Of a DNA stretch of 64,000 bases, positions 1 to 8,772 are shown in pieces; position 1 is the first letter of the stretch, and every line of letters begins with the position of its first letter. Under the pieces are notes generated by a model, which worked only from the letters and a program-made list of their open reading frames with translations, was not told the DNA's origin and did no database searches. The stretch is from Paraeggerthella hominis (lineage in GTDB: Bacteria; Actinomycetota; Coriobacteriia; Coriobacteriales; Eggerthellaceae). The stretch is from contig NZ_JAJNOQ010000010.1 of NCBI RefSeq assembly GCF_021044775.1, positions 44,817 through 108,816 on the forward strand, in the 5' to 3' direction. The position numbers were made by a program, and so were the translations under genes.

Positions 1-723
<723 letters not shown>

Positions 724-926
724 GTATGCGCCATCCTTTTCGCGGCCGGAACTGCGCCGGTCGCGCGGTCGAACGTTTGAATACAGCACGAACCACTCTA
801 ACATAACGAACCCGCCGCCATCGGCCGGTCAATAATCTCAACAGCATTTTCGCACCGCCGGCCCCGATGCGGGCGACAACGCGCGGGGCTGCGGAAACAG
901 CGTTTTTCCCTGCGGTCGACGGCCGG

Positions 927-3530
927 TCATTCAAGCTCCTCTTCGCTCTCGATGATGCTGCGGTACAGGCGCGTGGTCTCGATGGACGGATCGATGCCCA
1001 GTTCGTTCACCAAGTAGCGGCGGCATGCGAAGTACGTCTCGAGCGCCGCGCTGCGCTGCCCCGCCCCCAGCTGGGCCTCCATGAGCGCCACGTACGCATC
1101 CTCCCGCCCGCCGTCGCGCTGCAGCGCAGCCCGGGCGAACCACAGCCCCTCGCGCACTTCGCCCGCTCCCACCAGTCGCGTCGAAGCCGCCACCAAGGCG
1201 TCCACCAGCTTGTCGCGACATTCGGCCCGCCTGCCCACAAGGGCGTCATTGTTATTCTCGCTGGGAAGGATGTCGTCTGAGAACCTGTCGTTCACCTGCG
1301 AAAACAAGTATGCCCATCCCCCGTATCCCGGCTGTTCGAACAACAGCTTGTTGCACACGTCGTCCAACTGAACAACGTCGCTGTCCAGCAGGTCGGCATC
1401 GAGGCGCAGTCCGCGTTGCTGCCGAATCAGGTACGGGCAGGTGCCGTCCGGCGTTTTGAGCGCACGCCGCAAAAGGCTCCAAACCCCGTAGAAATTCTTG
1501 CGCGCCGCTTCCAGCGGGCTTTCCGGCCACAGCAGCGAAACCAGTTTGTCGCGCGAGAATTCGCGCCCCCGGTTGAGCACGAGAAGCGCCAGCAACGTTT
1601 TGACCTTCTGCCTCCTGAACAGCGCATCGTCGACCCGCTTGCCCCCTATGCGCACGTCCAAGCCGCCGAACAGGTTCACCGTGAGCCTCGGCGTCGCCCC
1701 GATGGCCGCAGACGGCGCGGGCATGCAAGACTGGCTGCTGAGCGCATCGGGATGGGTGGCCGAGAACACGAAGCGGCGCTCGGCGCGCTCTCGCTCGATG
1801 CGCTCATGATCCGCACGCTGGGAGAACAGGGCCATCTCGACGCGGCGCACGGCCAAAGACGAGCGCGCGTCAAGGGAAGGCACCGACACCGCTCCGCTTT
1901 CGCATGCGCGCTCGAGCCCCGCGCCCGCCATTCCGTCGAAAAGCCGCAATGCGTCCTGCGCAAGCGTCGAAACGCGCGCTCGCACCACGACAGCCACCTG
2001 GTCGACCGGTTCCGAGGGCAAGGCCTCGGCCCGCGATCGCCCGGTGCGCGCTTCAAGCTCCGCGCAAGAGAGCACCCAAGCTGCAGCATAGGCCATCATG
2101 CGCCCGCGAACGCCGCCTTCGTACCAGGCCAACCACGCTTTCGCTCCTTCCGTGCACGACGTCTCAAGCGCATCCTGCACGGCAGCTGCCGCCGCAAGAG
2201 ACCGCCCGTCCGCATCCGGCAAAAACCCGTCATCCTCGCGCGCGGCTTCGGGAGCAAGGGCCAGCGACGAGGCCAGGCGAATAGCGCGACGGCGCTCCCC
2301 TTCTTCGGCGCATCGGCCCAAGACGAGCGCCGCGGCGGCTCGCAATCCGACTGTGGCGGCAGAAGACCCGCTCACCCGTCGCGCAACGGCGCAGGCTGAG
2401 TCGCGATCCCCCAACAAGGCGCGCCGCGCGGCCTCCGCGGCGTCGAGGGAGCAGGCCAGACCGGCTTTCTCCCCGCCGAGCGAGCGGTACACGCCGCACG
2501 CGGGGACCAGGCAGGCCCCGTCGGAAAGCTCGCGGCCCCGGCTTGCCAACCATACCGCGCGCGCCTTGCGCGATGCCAGCAAGCGAGCCGCATCGCACGC
2601 ACGCGCAAGCTGCTCGCGCTTCAGCAACGCGTCCGCAATGTGCGTCGCGAGCGCATCGGCGTCGGAAAACACCGACCTCTCCGCAAGGCCGGGCAATGTC
2701 GGCGAAAACGCCTCCGACAGCTCGTCCATCGAAAAAGAGGCGGCGTCGAAGCGTTCTTTCCTACAGTCGATCCCCAGGTAAGGATACTGCTCCGACAAAA
2801 TCGCAATCGAATCGTCCTCGCAGGAACCGAACGCCGCAAGGTCGGTAAGCGCGCCGTTTTGCAGGCACAGCATCGAAAACAAGGGGAGCATCAAATCGGC
2901 GGGAAGCTCCTCTTTCGCAACCGACGCGAGAAACGCTGCGCGATCGTCGGGCGTCCCCCACACAAGCGTCGCGATGCGACGAGCCGTCGGCATGAGGGCG
3001 GCGGGTTCGGCCTCGCGCTCGGCAGCCGTGCGCAAAGCATCAAGCTCGGCATCGGTCAACAGCAAGTCCGCGGCCCCCAGCTTGAGGCGGTCCCGCTGCC
3101 CATGGAAGGCATCGCGCATGGGCAGGCAGGTGACCAGAACCTCGCAGCCACGGTCGATCAGCGCGTCCATCTCGCGAGACAGCAACTCGACGCGCTGAGG
3201 GTCCAGCGAGGGCACGTCCTCGACAACAGCCAAGAACGGAGCGCGGTCTTCCGAGGAAAGCGTCTTGGCAATGCGCCCGTCATCGAGATCGCGCAAAAAG
3301 CACGGGCTTTTCGCGTCGATCCAAAACACGTGCTCGAACCGGAAAACCGTTTCCGCGTACTCCAGCGCTACGAACGATTTGCCGAATCCCTCGGGCGCAA
3401 CGATGAACCGGGGGACATGGCGCTCCCTCAGCAACTTCGCAATGAGGTCGGGGCGCCGGTAGTGGCGGGCCGAGACGAATCGCTGCGGACGACGTCCGCG
3501 ACAAGCGGTCTTGGTCAGAAAATCTGGCAT
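927..3530 (-). CDS. MalT-like STAND regulator with C-terminal BTAD (SARP-type) domain
   Basis: This 867-residue protein is a probable large transcriptional regulator. The N-terminal part resembles MalT/LAL regulators, with a degenerate P-loop APEGFGKS near residues 45-52 that matches the APAGYGKT form of that family. A long helical middle follows. From about residue 615 there is an OmpR-like winged helix (LTVNLFGGLDVRIGG, then LLWPESP) and a bacterial transcriptional activation domain ending in ELGIDPSIETTRLYRSI. MalT itself ends in a LuxR HTH, so this one swaps the output domain. The ATG at 3530 is preferred over 3545 because GGGAG lies 8 bases upstream of it. It is divergent from the peptidase gene. 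No target or ligand can be named from the sequence. Confidence 0.85.
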   Translation of the reverse strand: MPDFLTKTACRGRRPQRFVSARHYRRPDLIAKLLRERHVPRFIVAPEGFGKSFVALEYAETVFRFEHVFWIDAKSPCFLRDLDDGRIAKTLSSEDRAPFLAVVEDVPSLDPQRVELLSREMDALIDRGCEVLVTCLPMRDAFHGQRDRLKLGAADLLLTDAELDALRTAAEREAEPAALMPTARRIATLVWGTPDDRAAFLASVAKEELPADLMLPLFSMLCLQNGALTDLAAFGSCEDDSIAILSEQYPYLGIDCRKERFDAASFSMDELSEAFSPTLPGLAERSVFSDADALATHIADALLKREQLARACDAARLLASRKARAVWLASRGRELSDGACLVPACGVYRSLGGEKAGLACSLDAAEAARRALLGDRDSACAVARRVSGSSAATVGLRAAAALVLGRCAEEGERRRAIRLASSLALAPEAAREDDGFLPDADGRSLAAAAAVQDALETSCTEGAKAWLAWYEGGVRGRMMAYAAAWVLSCAELEARTGRSRAEALPSEPVDQVAVVVRARVSTLAQDALRLFDGMAGAGLERACESGAVSVPSLDARSSLAVRRVEMALFSQRADHERIERERAERRFVFSATHPDALSSQSCMPAPSAAIGATPRLTVNLFGGLDVRIGGKRVDDALFRRQKVKTLLALLVLNRGREFSRDKLVSLLWPESPLEAARKNFYGVWSLLRRALKTPDGTCPYLIRQQRGLRLDADLLDSDVVQLDDVCNKLLFEQPGYGGWAYLFSQVNDRFSDDILPSENNNDALVGRRAECRDKLVDALVAASTRLVGAGEVREGLWFARAALQRDGGREDAYVALMEAQLGAGQRSAALETYFACRRYLVNELGIDPSIETTRLYRSIIESEEELE

Positions 3531-3752
3531 GCGAATCACTCCCATCGTAAGGGAGGGATGCAGCGGTTTGAAAGGGTTTCCACCGTATCACTGCGAAGAG
3601 GGCGCCGCAAGCCGACATAAGTTCGATCCCGGCATCTTTCCACCGGCAAGCCGAAGCCGGTGCGGCCCGGTTGCGCCCTTCGGCAGCGAAGGCTCCTTCA
3701 ACGGTGTACAATGCGACTACTGCATGACCAGTCTCCTCAGGAAGGAACCGCT

Positions 3753-4754
3753 ATGCTCCAGCCCGCTTCCCTTTCCGACCTGCCCGCGTTCTTGTGCGGC
3801 CACGCGCACGATGCCGCTGCGGCAACGGGCTGCACCGTGGTCATCGCGCCCGAAGGAGGCGTCTGCGGCGTCGATGTGCGCGGAGGCGGTCCCGCCACGC
3901 GCGAGACCGATCTGCTCAAGCCGGAGAACATGATCCAAGCCGTGCACGCCGTTGTCCTTTCGGGCGGCAGCGCTTTCGGCCTAGCCGCGTCTACCGGCGT
4001 GATGGAGGAGCTGGCGGAACGCGAGATCGGCTTTCCCGTCGAAAGCGCGCGGGTGCCGATCGTATGCGGAGCATGCCTGTTCGACCTGCTCGTAGGCAAA
4101 AACGCGCATCCCGATGCGGCCATGGGCCGCGCCGCCGCCCGCGCAGCTTTCGAGCGTAAAGCAACCGAGCCGCTTGAAGAAGGAAACGTCGGCGCCGGAT
4201 GCGGGGCCACGGTCGGGAAGCTCCTGGGCGGCGATCGGGCCATGAAGGCGGGGCTGGGCATCTGCGGGCTGCGCATGGGAGACGTGGTGGCGGTGGCCAT
4301 CGTCGCCGTGAACGCGCTCGGCAACGTCTGCGAAAGCGACGGCACCTGGATCGCCGGATGCCGAGGAGCCAACGGCCTTGTCATGGAGCCGCTCGATGCA
4401 CTGACCGAGCTTGCAAGCCGCGTCCAAGACGACGGAAGCCGCGCGGTCCCAAGCGAAGGACCCTGCCCGAACACCACCATCGGACTGGTCCTCACGAACG
4501 CCCGCATAACCAAGGCGCAGGCCACCAAAGTATCATCCACCGTCCACGACGCGTACGCCCGGGCCATCAAGCCCGTCCACACGTCCGGCGACGGCGACAC
4601 CGTGTTCACGTTCTCCTCGTGCGAAGCAGAGGCCGACTACGACCTGGTGGCCATGCTGGCCACCGAAGCCATGCAGGGCGCCATCGTGCGCGCCGTGCAA
4701 ACGGCGCAAGGCGCGTACGGCCTGCCCTGCGCCCGAGACATCGCCACGCGTTAG
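3753..4754 (+). CDS. P1 family (DmpA-like) autoprocessing peptidase
   Basis: A 333-residue protein of the DmpA/P1 N-terminal nucleophile family, whose members are aminopeptidases or amidases that activate by self-cleavage. The cleavage region reads CPNTTIGLVLTNA, where the Thr after Asn is the expected new N-terminal nucleophile. The glycine-rich segments VLSGGSAFGLAA and GNVGAGCGATVGK and the late HTSGDGDTVFTFS are typical of the family. ATG 3753 is chosen because AGGAAGG lies just upstream. A TACAAT -10-like box precedes it near 3708. The CLC gene starts 9 bases after the stop, so the two probably share a transcript. The substrate is unknown. Confidence 0.9.
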   Translation: MLQPASLSDLPAFLCGHAHDAAAATGCTVVIAPEGGVCGVDVRGGGPATRETDLLKPENMIQAVHAVVLSGGSAFGLAASTGVMEELAEREIGFPVESARVPIVCGACLFDLLVGKNAHPDAAMGRAAARAAFERKATEPLEEGNVGAGCGATVGKLLGGDRAMKAGLGICGLRMGDVVAVAIVAVNALGNVCESDGTWIAGCRGANGLVMEPLDALTELASRVQDDGSRAVPSEGPCPNTTIGLVLTNARITKAQATKVSSTVHDAYARAIKPVHTSGDGDTVFTFSSCEAEADYDLVAMLATEAMQGAIVRAVQTAQGAYGLPCARDIATR

Positions 4755-4763
4755 GAGTCCATC

Positions 4764-6017
4764 GTGAAGGCAGCGAAGTTCGCAAACCGTTCCCTGTTCG
4801 TCGCGTCGGTCATCGTGACCGGAGCCATAGCGGGAGCGTTCGTGTGGTTTCTCCTCTTCGTCATGAACCTGGGCATCTCTTTTATATGGGAGAAGATGCC
4901 CGCGCATTTCGGGCCGTACTTCCCCCTGGCGGCCTGCCTAGTGGGAGGATTGATCATCGGCCTGTTCGCCAAGCGCTTCGGCCCTTACCCGGAAGATCTC
5001 AACGAGGTCATGGCCAAAGTGAAGCAAGACGGTCGCTACGAGTACGACAAGCTGGGAACCATGTCCATCGCGGCGCTTCTTCCGCTGTTCTTCGGCGGCT
5101 CCGTCGGCCCCGAAGCCGGCTTGACCGGGGCGATCGCCGGCATTTGCACCTGGGTGGGCGACCGCATGAAGCGCTTCGGATCCGACTTCAAGCAGCTCAC
5201 CTCGGTCGGCACCATGGCTGCGCTTTCCGCCATATTCACCGCACCCCTGTTCGGGTTCGCCGCACCGCTGTACGGCGGAGAGCCCGAAGGGTCCGAGCAG
5301 ACCATCACCCTTCCGAAAACCTCGAAGCTGGTCGTGTACTTCTGCGCGATAGCGGGCGCGCTCGGCGCGCTTATGGGCTTGTCGTCGCTGTTCGGCGGGG
5401 GTATGTCGCTTCCGCATTACAGCGACATCCACGTCGGCGCAACCGAAGCGGTCTGGTTTCTGCCGCTTGCCTTGATCGGCGCGGCAGGCGGGTGGCTGTT
5501 CTGCGCGTTCGACGGCTGCTTCAAGCGGGCGTCGGACAAGATGGGAGATCGCCCGGTGCTGAAAGCGATCATCGCGGGGCTTGTCCTTGCAACCATGGGC
5601 ATCGCGTTGCCGTTCACGATGTTCGCCGGCGAAGTGCAAACCGAGCAGCTTAACGAAGCTTGGATGAGCATGGGAGCGGTCACGCTGCTTGCGACGGGAT
5701 TCGTGAAAGTGGCCGTCACGCCCCTGTGCATCCGCTTCGGCTGGCGCGGCGGACACTTCTTCCCCGTCATCTTCGCCGGCGTCTCCATCGGCTACGGCAT
5801 GGCTACGCTCACGGGAGCCGACCCCGTGTTCTGCCTGTGCACCTGCACGGCAGCGCTCGTCGGCGGCGTCATGCGCCAACCGCTCATGACCGTGCTGCTG
5901 CTGTTCCTGTGCTTCCCGGTGAAAGGCGTCGTGGTGATGATCGCCGCAGCCGCATTAGGAGCAGCCCTTCCCCTTCCGAAGGCGCTGCGGACGACTACCG
6001 AAAAAAGCCATGCGTAA
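4764..6017 (+). CDS. CLC-family chloride/anion channel or transporter
   Basis: A 417-residue polytopic membrane protein of the CLC family, using a GTG start 9 bases after the peptidase stop with TAGGAGT upstream. Two family signatures are visible: GSVGPEAG at residues 112-119, equivalent to the GREGP loop of E. coli ClcA, and GGHFFP near 328-333, equivalent to GxFxP. The residue in the gating-glutamate position (E148 in ClcA) is Val114 here, and a glutamate follows the proline instead (Glu117). In CLC proteins loss of this glutamate uncouples proton exchange, so channel-like behaviour is possible but inferred. It converges with the toxin-antitoxin pair on the other strand. Confidence 0.88.
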   Translation: MKAAKFANRSLFVASVIVTGAIAGAFVWFLLFVMNLGISFIWEKMPAHFGPYFPLAACLVGGLIIGLFAKRFGPYPEDLNEVMAKVKQDGRYEYDKLGTMSIAALLPLFFGGSVGPEAGLTGAIAGICTWVGDRMKRFGSDFKQLTSVGTMAALSAIFTAPLFGFAAPLYGGEPEGSEQTITLPKTSKLVVYFCAIAGALGALMGLSSLFGGGMSLPHYSDIHVGATEAVWFLPLALIGAAGGWLFCAFDGCFKRASDKMGDRPVLKAIIAGLVLATMGIALPFTMFAGEVQTEQLNEAWMSMGAVTLLATGFVKVAVTPLCIRFGWRGGHFFPVIFAGVSIGYGMATLTGADPVFCLCTCTAALVGGVMRQPLMTVLLLFLCFPVKGVVVMIAAAALGAALPLPKALRTTTEKSHA

Positions 6018-6048
6018 ACCGCACCGCTTCCAATCGTTTCCGGCCGGC

Positions 6049-6357
6049 CTATGCGTCAGGAACAACCTCAAGCTTGAAGCCAAGAGCCGAAAGCACGTCG
6101 ACAACGGTGCCGAACCGCGGGTTGCCCTCCGCCGATAGCGACTTGTACAAGCTTTCGCGACCGACCCCTGCCTGCTGTGCTACCTGCGCCATTCCTCCGC
6201 GCGCCTTCGCCACGTCGCCGAGAGCCCTTTGGAAGAACTCGGGATCGCCCTCGGCCAGCGCGGCAGTGAGGTACGATGCGATCGCGTCCTCGGAGTCCAA
6301 ATAGCCGGAAACGCAAAACTCCTTGACCTTTAGCGGCCGTCTAAACGGATTCTTCAT
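6049..6357 (-). CDS. HigA-type antitoxin (addiction module antidote)
   Basis: A 102-residue protein with the layout of the HTH 'addiction module antidote' family. It has an N-terminal SGYLDSEDAIASYL segment and a helix-turn-helix (MAQVAQQAGVGRESLYKSLS) followed by NPRFGTVVDVLSALGF. It would bind its own promoter and neutralise the adjacent toxin. The chosen ATG (MKNPFRR) overlaps the 3' end of the toxin gene by 17 bases, the normal coupling for HigBA-type modules where the toxin is encoded first. Upstream in-frame starts exist but would run far into the toxin gene. Confidence 0.9.
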   Translation of the reverse strand: MKNPFRRPLKVKEFCVSGYLDSEDAIASYLTAALAEGDPEFFQRALGDVAKARGGMAQVAQQAGVGRESLYKSLSAEGNPRFGTVVDVLSALGFKLEVVPDA

Positions 6358-6676
6358 CGAAAGCCCCTTCCTGCCGTATGCGCCGAGCAAGCCGCTTCGC
6401 TCGCGCGATATCGAAACGCTGAGACCCTTTGTCTCCGCCACACAAAAGCAGAACGACCTTGCACCCATGCCGCATGCCGTACAAACGATAGCCCGGCCCC
6501 TGCATGACGCGGAATTCGACCACCGCATCCCCGATCGAGCGGACATCGCCCCAAAGCCCGTCCTCCAGGCGAGCGATCCTCGCAAGAATGGCCACGCGAG
6601 CGCTTTCGTCCTTCAAACGCCTGAGCCACCTGTCGAACGTCGCCGTGCTGAAAACCTGAACAGAACCGTCTGCCAT
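6341..6676 (-). CDS. RelE/HigB-superfamily toxin
   Basis: A 111-residue small basic protein of the RelE/HigB group, whose members are usually ribosome-dependent mRNA endonucleases. It shows the family pattern FDRWLRRLKD, ARIARLEDGLWGDVRSIGD, EFRVMQGPGYRLYGMRHG and VVLLLCGGDKGSQRFDI. The start is the ATG at 6676, with AGGAG placed 6-7 bases before it; a further in-frame ATG lies upstream without a comparable site. A perfect 7-bp inverted repeat lies 10 bases upstream and probably serves as the operator. It is first in a two-gene unit with the antitoxin. Confidence 0.9.
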   Translation of the reverse strand: MADGSVQVFSTATFDRWLRRLKDESARVAILARIARLEDGLWGDVRSIGDAVVEFRVMQGPGYRLYGMRHGCKVVLLLCGGDKGSQRFDIARAKRLARRIRQEGAFDEESV

Positions 6677-6686
6677 CTTTGCTCCT

Positions 6687-6706
6687 TTGTATCTTATAGG
6701 ATACAA
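6687..6706. promoter_or_regulatory. Inverted repeat, probable toxin-antitoxin operator
   Basis: TTGTATC, six bases, then GATACAA form a perfect 7-bp inverted repeat directly upstream of the toxin ribosome binding site. TA promoters are commonly autoregulated by the antitoxin at such palindromes. The role is inferred from position. Confidence 0.55.
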
Positions 6707-6777
6707 CTTGCCGCGTCAAGCACCTTGGCAAAAGCATAGCGAGGCAATCTAGCGCGCAGATGGCGCATATCCGACAA

Positions 6778-6908
6778 GGATCCAACCCGACCTGCCGCGG
6801 ATCCAGCAGCTTCCCAGCAAAAATCCAGCGCGCTCCTGACGCGAATCCAGCGCGGACCGCACGAAAATCCAACACGTTTCCCACGCGCATCCAGCGCGCA
6901 TCGAAACA
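6778..6908. repeat. Six degenerate ~22-bp direct repeats with an ATCCA core
   Basis: The core ATCCA(G/A)C recurs at 6780, 6801, 6823, 6845, 6868 and 6889, that is every 21-23 bases or about two helical turns. Several copies extend to AATCCAGCGCG. The bases between cores are not conserved. The array lies between the toxin promoter and the rsfS terminator, in a stretch without a credible gene. Regular phasing suggests a cooperative protein-binding array, but decay of a former tandem repeat is also possible. Confidence 0.6.
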
Positions 6909-6918
6909 GCCTGGTCAA

Positions 6919-6948
6919 CGAGAAACGGGGCCGAAGCCCCGTTTCTCG
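6919..6948 (-). terminator. Hairpin terminator of the rsfS operon
   Basis: A perfect 13-bp stem encloses a 4-base loop that reads TTCG on the minus strand, a very stable tetraloop. It sits about 30 bases past the rsfS stop. The T-rich tail is weak. Confidence 0.7.
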
Positions 6949-6977
6949 CTACAAGCCGTATGGCGTGTGGACGACCG

Positions 6978-7415
6978 CTAGTTGCGCCCGAGCATCTTCG
7001 CAATGCGATCGGAATACTCGATCTCGGTCAGGCCCGCTTCCTTCGCCAGATCCACCACGGGCGCGTCGTTCCAGAGCGCCTCCAGTCGGTAGTAGTCGCG
7101 CGTTTCGGGCTGGAACACGTGCACGACGAAGCTGCCGTAGTCGAGCAGCGACCAGGTGCCGTCCTGCGTTCCCTCGCGATGCAGGGGCTTCAGGTGGCCC
7201 TGCGTGCGAACAGCCTCCTCGATCTCGTCGATGATAGCCTCGACCTGGCGGTTGTTCGACGCGGTTGCAATCACGAAGTAATCGGTTACGCCGATAAGAT
7301 CGCGCACCTCCTGCACCATGATGTCGGTGGCCTTCTTCTCATCGGCGGCGCGCGCAGCGATGAGCGCGCATTCGCGAGAGGTCACCTTGGGGGTCTCGTT
7401 CTTCGTTTCGGTCAC
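6978..7415 (-). CDS. rsfS: Ribosomal silencing factor RsfS (Iojap/YbeB)
   Basis: RsfS binds ribosomal protein L14 and blocks subunit joining, lowering translation in stationary phase or starvation. The 145-residue product carries the core signature DYFVIATASNNRQVEAIIDEI and the late DYGSFVVHVFQPETRDYYRLEALW. The GTG at 7415 is chosen because AAGGA precedes it and it overlaps the yqeK stop (GTGA), indicating coupled translation. It is the last gene of the run beginning at rplU, followed by a hairpin terminator. The nadD-yqeK-rsfS order is a common bacterial arrangement. Confidence 0.95.
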   Translation of the reverse strand: MTETKNETPKVTSRECALIAARAADEKKATDIMVQEVRDLIGVTDYFVIATASNNRQVEAIIDEIEEAVRTQGHLKPLHREGTQDGTWSLLDYGSFVVHVFQPETRDYYRLEALWNDAPVVDLAKEAGLTEIEYSDRIAKMLGRN

Positions 7416-8080
7416 GTTATTCCTTTCTTCGGTGTTTCGCCTGCGGCTTCTCGCGCGCGGACAAGGTAATGGTTCCATATTTCGAGCGTTCGCGGATACA
7501 CCCGCTTACGCCGATCGATAAGGTTGAGAAGAACATGTTGAAAGGTTGCCAAGAACAGCTCTTCGAGCGAGACCTGGCCAACCAGCGCGCGCAGCTTTTC
7601 CAGCCCATCGTATTTTCTACCGGGCTCGACGGCATCGGCAACGTACACGACCATATCCAAATCGCTCATGCCGATAGCGCCCGTCGTATGCAGCTCGATG
7701 GCCCGCACGATATCGCACGGGATGCAAGGATACGCCCGCGAAAGCGCGAGCGCGGCCGTGGGACCGTGCAAAAGCGCCGGAAGGTCCCCGATCGCAGAGG
7801 CATCGACGTCGAGCCCCAGCTCTTCGGCCCGTCGAAGAATTCCCTCGTCATCGAAACTCTTGTCCCAGTCGTGCAGCAGCCCCGCCAAGCGCGCCTTGCG
7901 CTCATCGACGCCGTACAAACGCGCAAGTCGCACGGCGGTGTCGGCCACCCCCAGCGTGTGCTCGTATCGAGAGCGCTTGAGCCTTGCCTTCAAATCCTGC
8001 CTGCGCGCTTCGAAAAACGCGTCGGAAAGCGCGTCGTCCCCACAAGGAGCAGGCGCGCACGACGTATCCCGTTCGCTCAT
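7412..8080 (-). CDS. yqeK: HD-domain phosphohydrolase, YqeK type
   Basis: A 222-residue HD-superfamily protein related to B. subtilis YqeK, a group reported to hydrolyse diadenosine tetraphosphate. The metal-binding residues are visible as RYEHTLGVADTA, GLLHDWDKS, LLHGPTAA and a later Asp in VVYVADAVEP. ATG 8080 overlaps the nadD stop (ATGA), and its own stop overlaps the rsfS GTG. The first ~25 residues, before the HD core, are a short extension. Placement between nadD and rsfS supports the YqeK assignment. Confidence 0.9.
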   Translation of the reverse strand: MSERDTSCAPAPCGDDALSDAFFEARRQDLKARLKRSRYEHTLGVADTAVRLARLYGVDERKARLAGLLHDWDKSFDDEGILRRAEELGLDVDASAIGDLPALLHGPTAALALSRAYPCIPCDIVRAIELHTTGAIGMSDLDMVVYVADAVEPGRKYDGLEKLRALVGQVSLEELFLATFQHVLLNLIDRRKRVYPRTLEIWNHYLVRAREAAGETPKKGIT

Positions 8081-8772
8081 CGCAACGACCCTCCTTCCGT
8101 ACCGCCGCATGCGGCGCAGCCTTGCGCGCGATACAGCGCATGCGCTTGAATATAGTCGAGAACGCCCTGCATGGTCAAATAGCGAATCGACCTTCCCGCC
8201 GCAACCCGGTCCCTCAGATCGCTCGAGGAGATGGCAAGCGCCGTAACTTCCAGATAGTCGACCGTGAAGCTCCCTCGCTCGGCGATGGCCGCGCGATGCG
8301 ATTCGGACAGCGCGTAGCCCGGCCTTGTAACCGCGATCAAACGAGCTAGATCGGCGATGGCCGCGCTTTCCCGCCATTGCAGGATGTGGTACACCGCATC
8401 GGCCCCGGTGATGAAGCACAGCTCCACGTTGGCGGGGTAATGCGCGCGCATCTGGCGCAGCGTGTCCACCGTGTACGTGTCGCCGCCGCGGTCGATCTCG
8501 ATCGAGCTCACATCGAACGCAGGATTGCTGTCCACGGCAACGCGGCACATCTCAAGACGGTGCGCGGCAGGAGTCACGTTCCTGTCCTTCTTGAACACCG
8601 GATTGCCTGCGGGAACGAACACCACGCCGTCCAGCCCGTAAGCCTCGCGCGCCTGCTCGGCGCACGCAAGGTGCCCGATATGGATGGGGTCGAACGTGCC
8701 CCCCATGATGCCCAGCCGAGCAGGACGCCCGTCCATGCCCAGCTGATCGAACCTATCGCAGATGACGGCCAC
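8077..8772 (-). CDS. nadD: Nicotinate-nucleotide adenylyltransferase
   Basis: NadD transfers AMP from ATP to nicotinate mononucleotide, the step before NAD synthetase. The 231-residue product has GGTFDPIHIGH, the nucleotidyltransferase HxGH motif, and ISSSDLR near the C-terminus, the partner ATP-binding motif. Its GTG start directly abuts the proA stop and lacks a clear ribosome binding site, so translation is probably coupled; an internal ATG about 12 codons later (MDGRPARLGIMGG) is an alternative start. Its stop overlaps the yqeK ATG. Confidence 0.95.
   Translation of the reverse strand: MAVICDRFDQLGMDGRPARLGIMGGTFDPIHIGHLACAEQAREAYGLDGVVFVPAGNPVFKKDRNVTPAAHRLEMCRVAVDSNPAFDVSSIEIDRGGDTYTVDTLRQMRAHYPANVELCFITGADAVYHILQWRESAAIADLARLIAVTRPGYALSESHRAAIAERGSFTVDYLEVTALAISSSDLRDRVAAGRSIRYLTMQGVLDYIQAHALYRAQGCAACGGTEGGSLR

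Noticed and set aside
6778..6908. The 22-bp repeat array as a CRISPR
   Set aside because: The conserved core is only about 7-11 bases, the gaps are about as short, and there are no cas genes.
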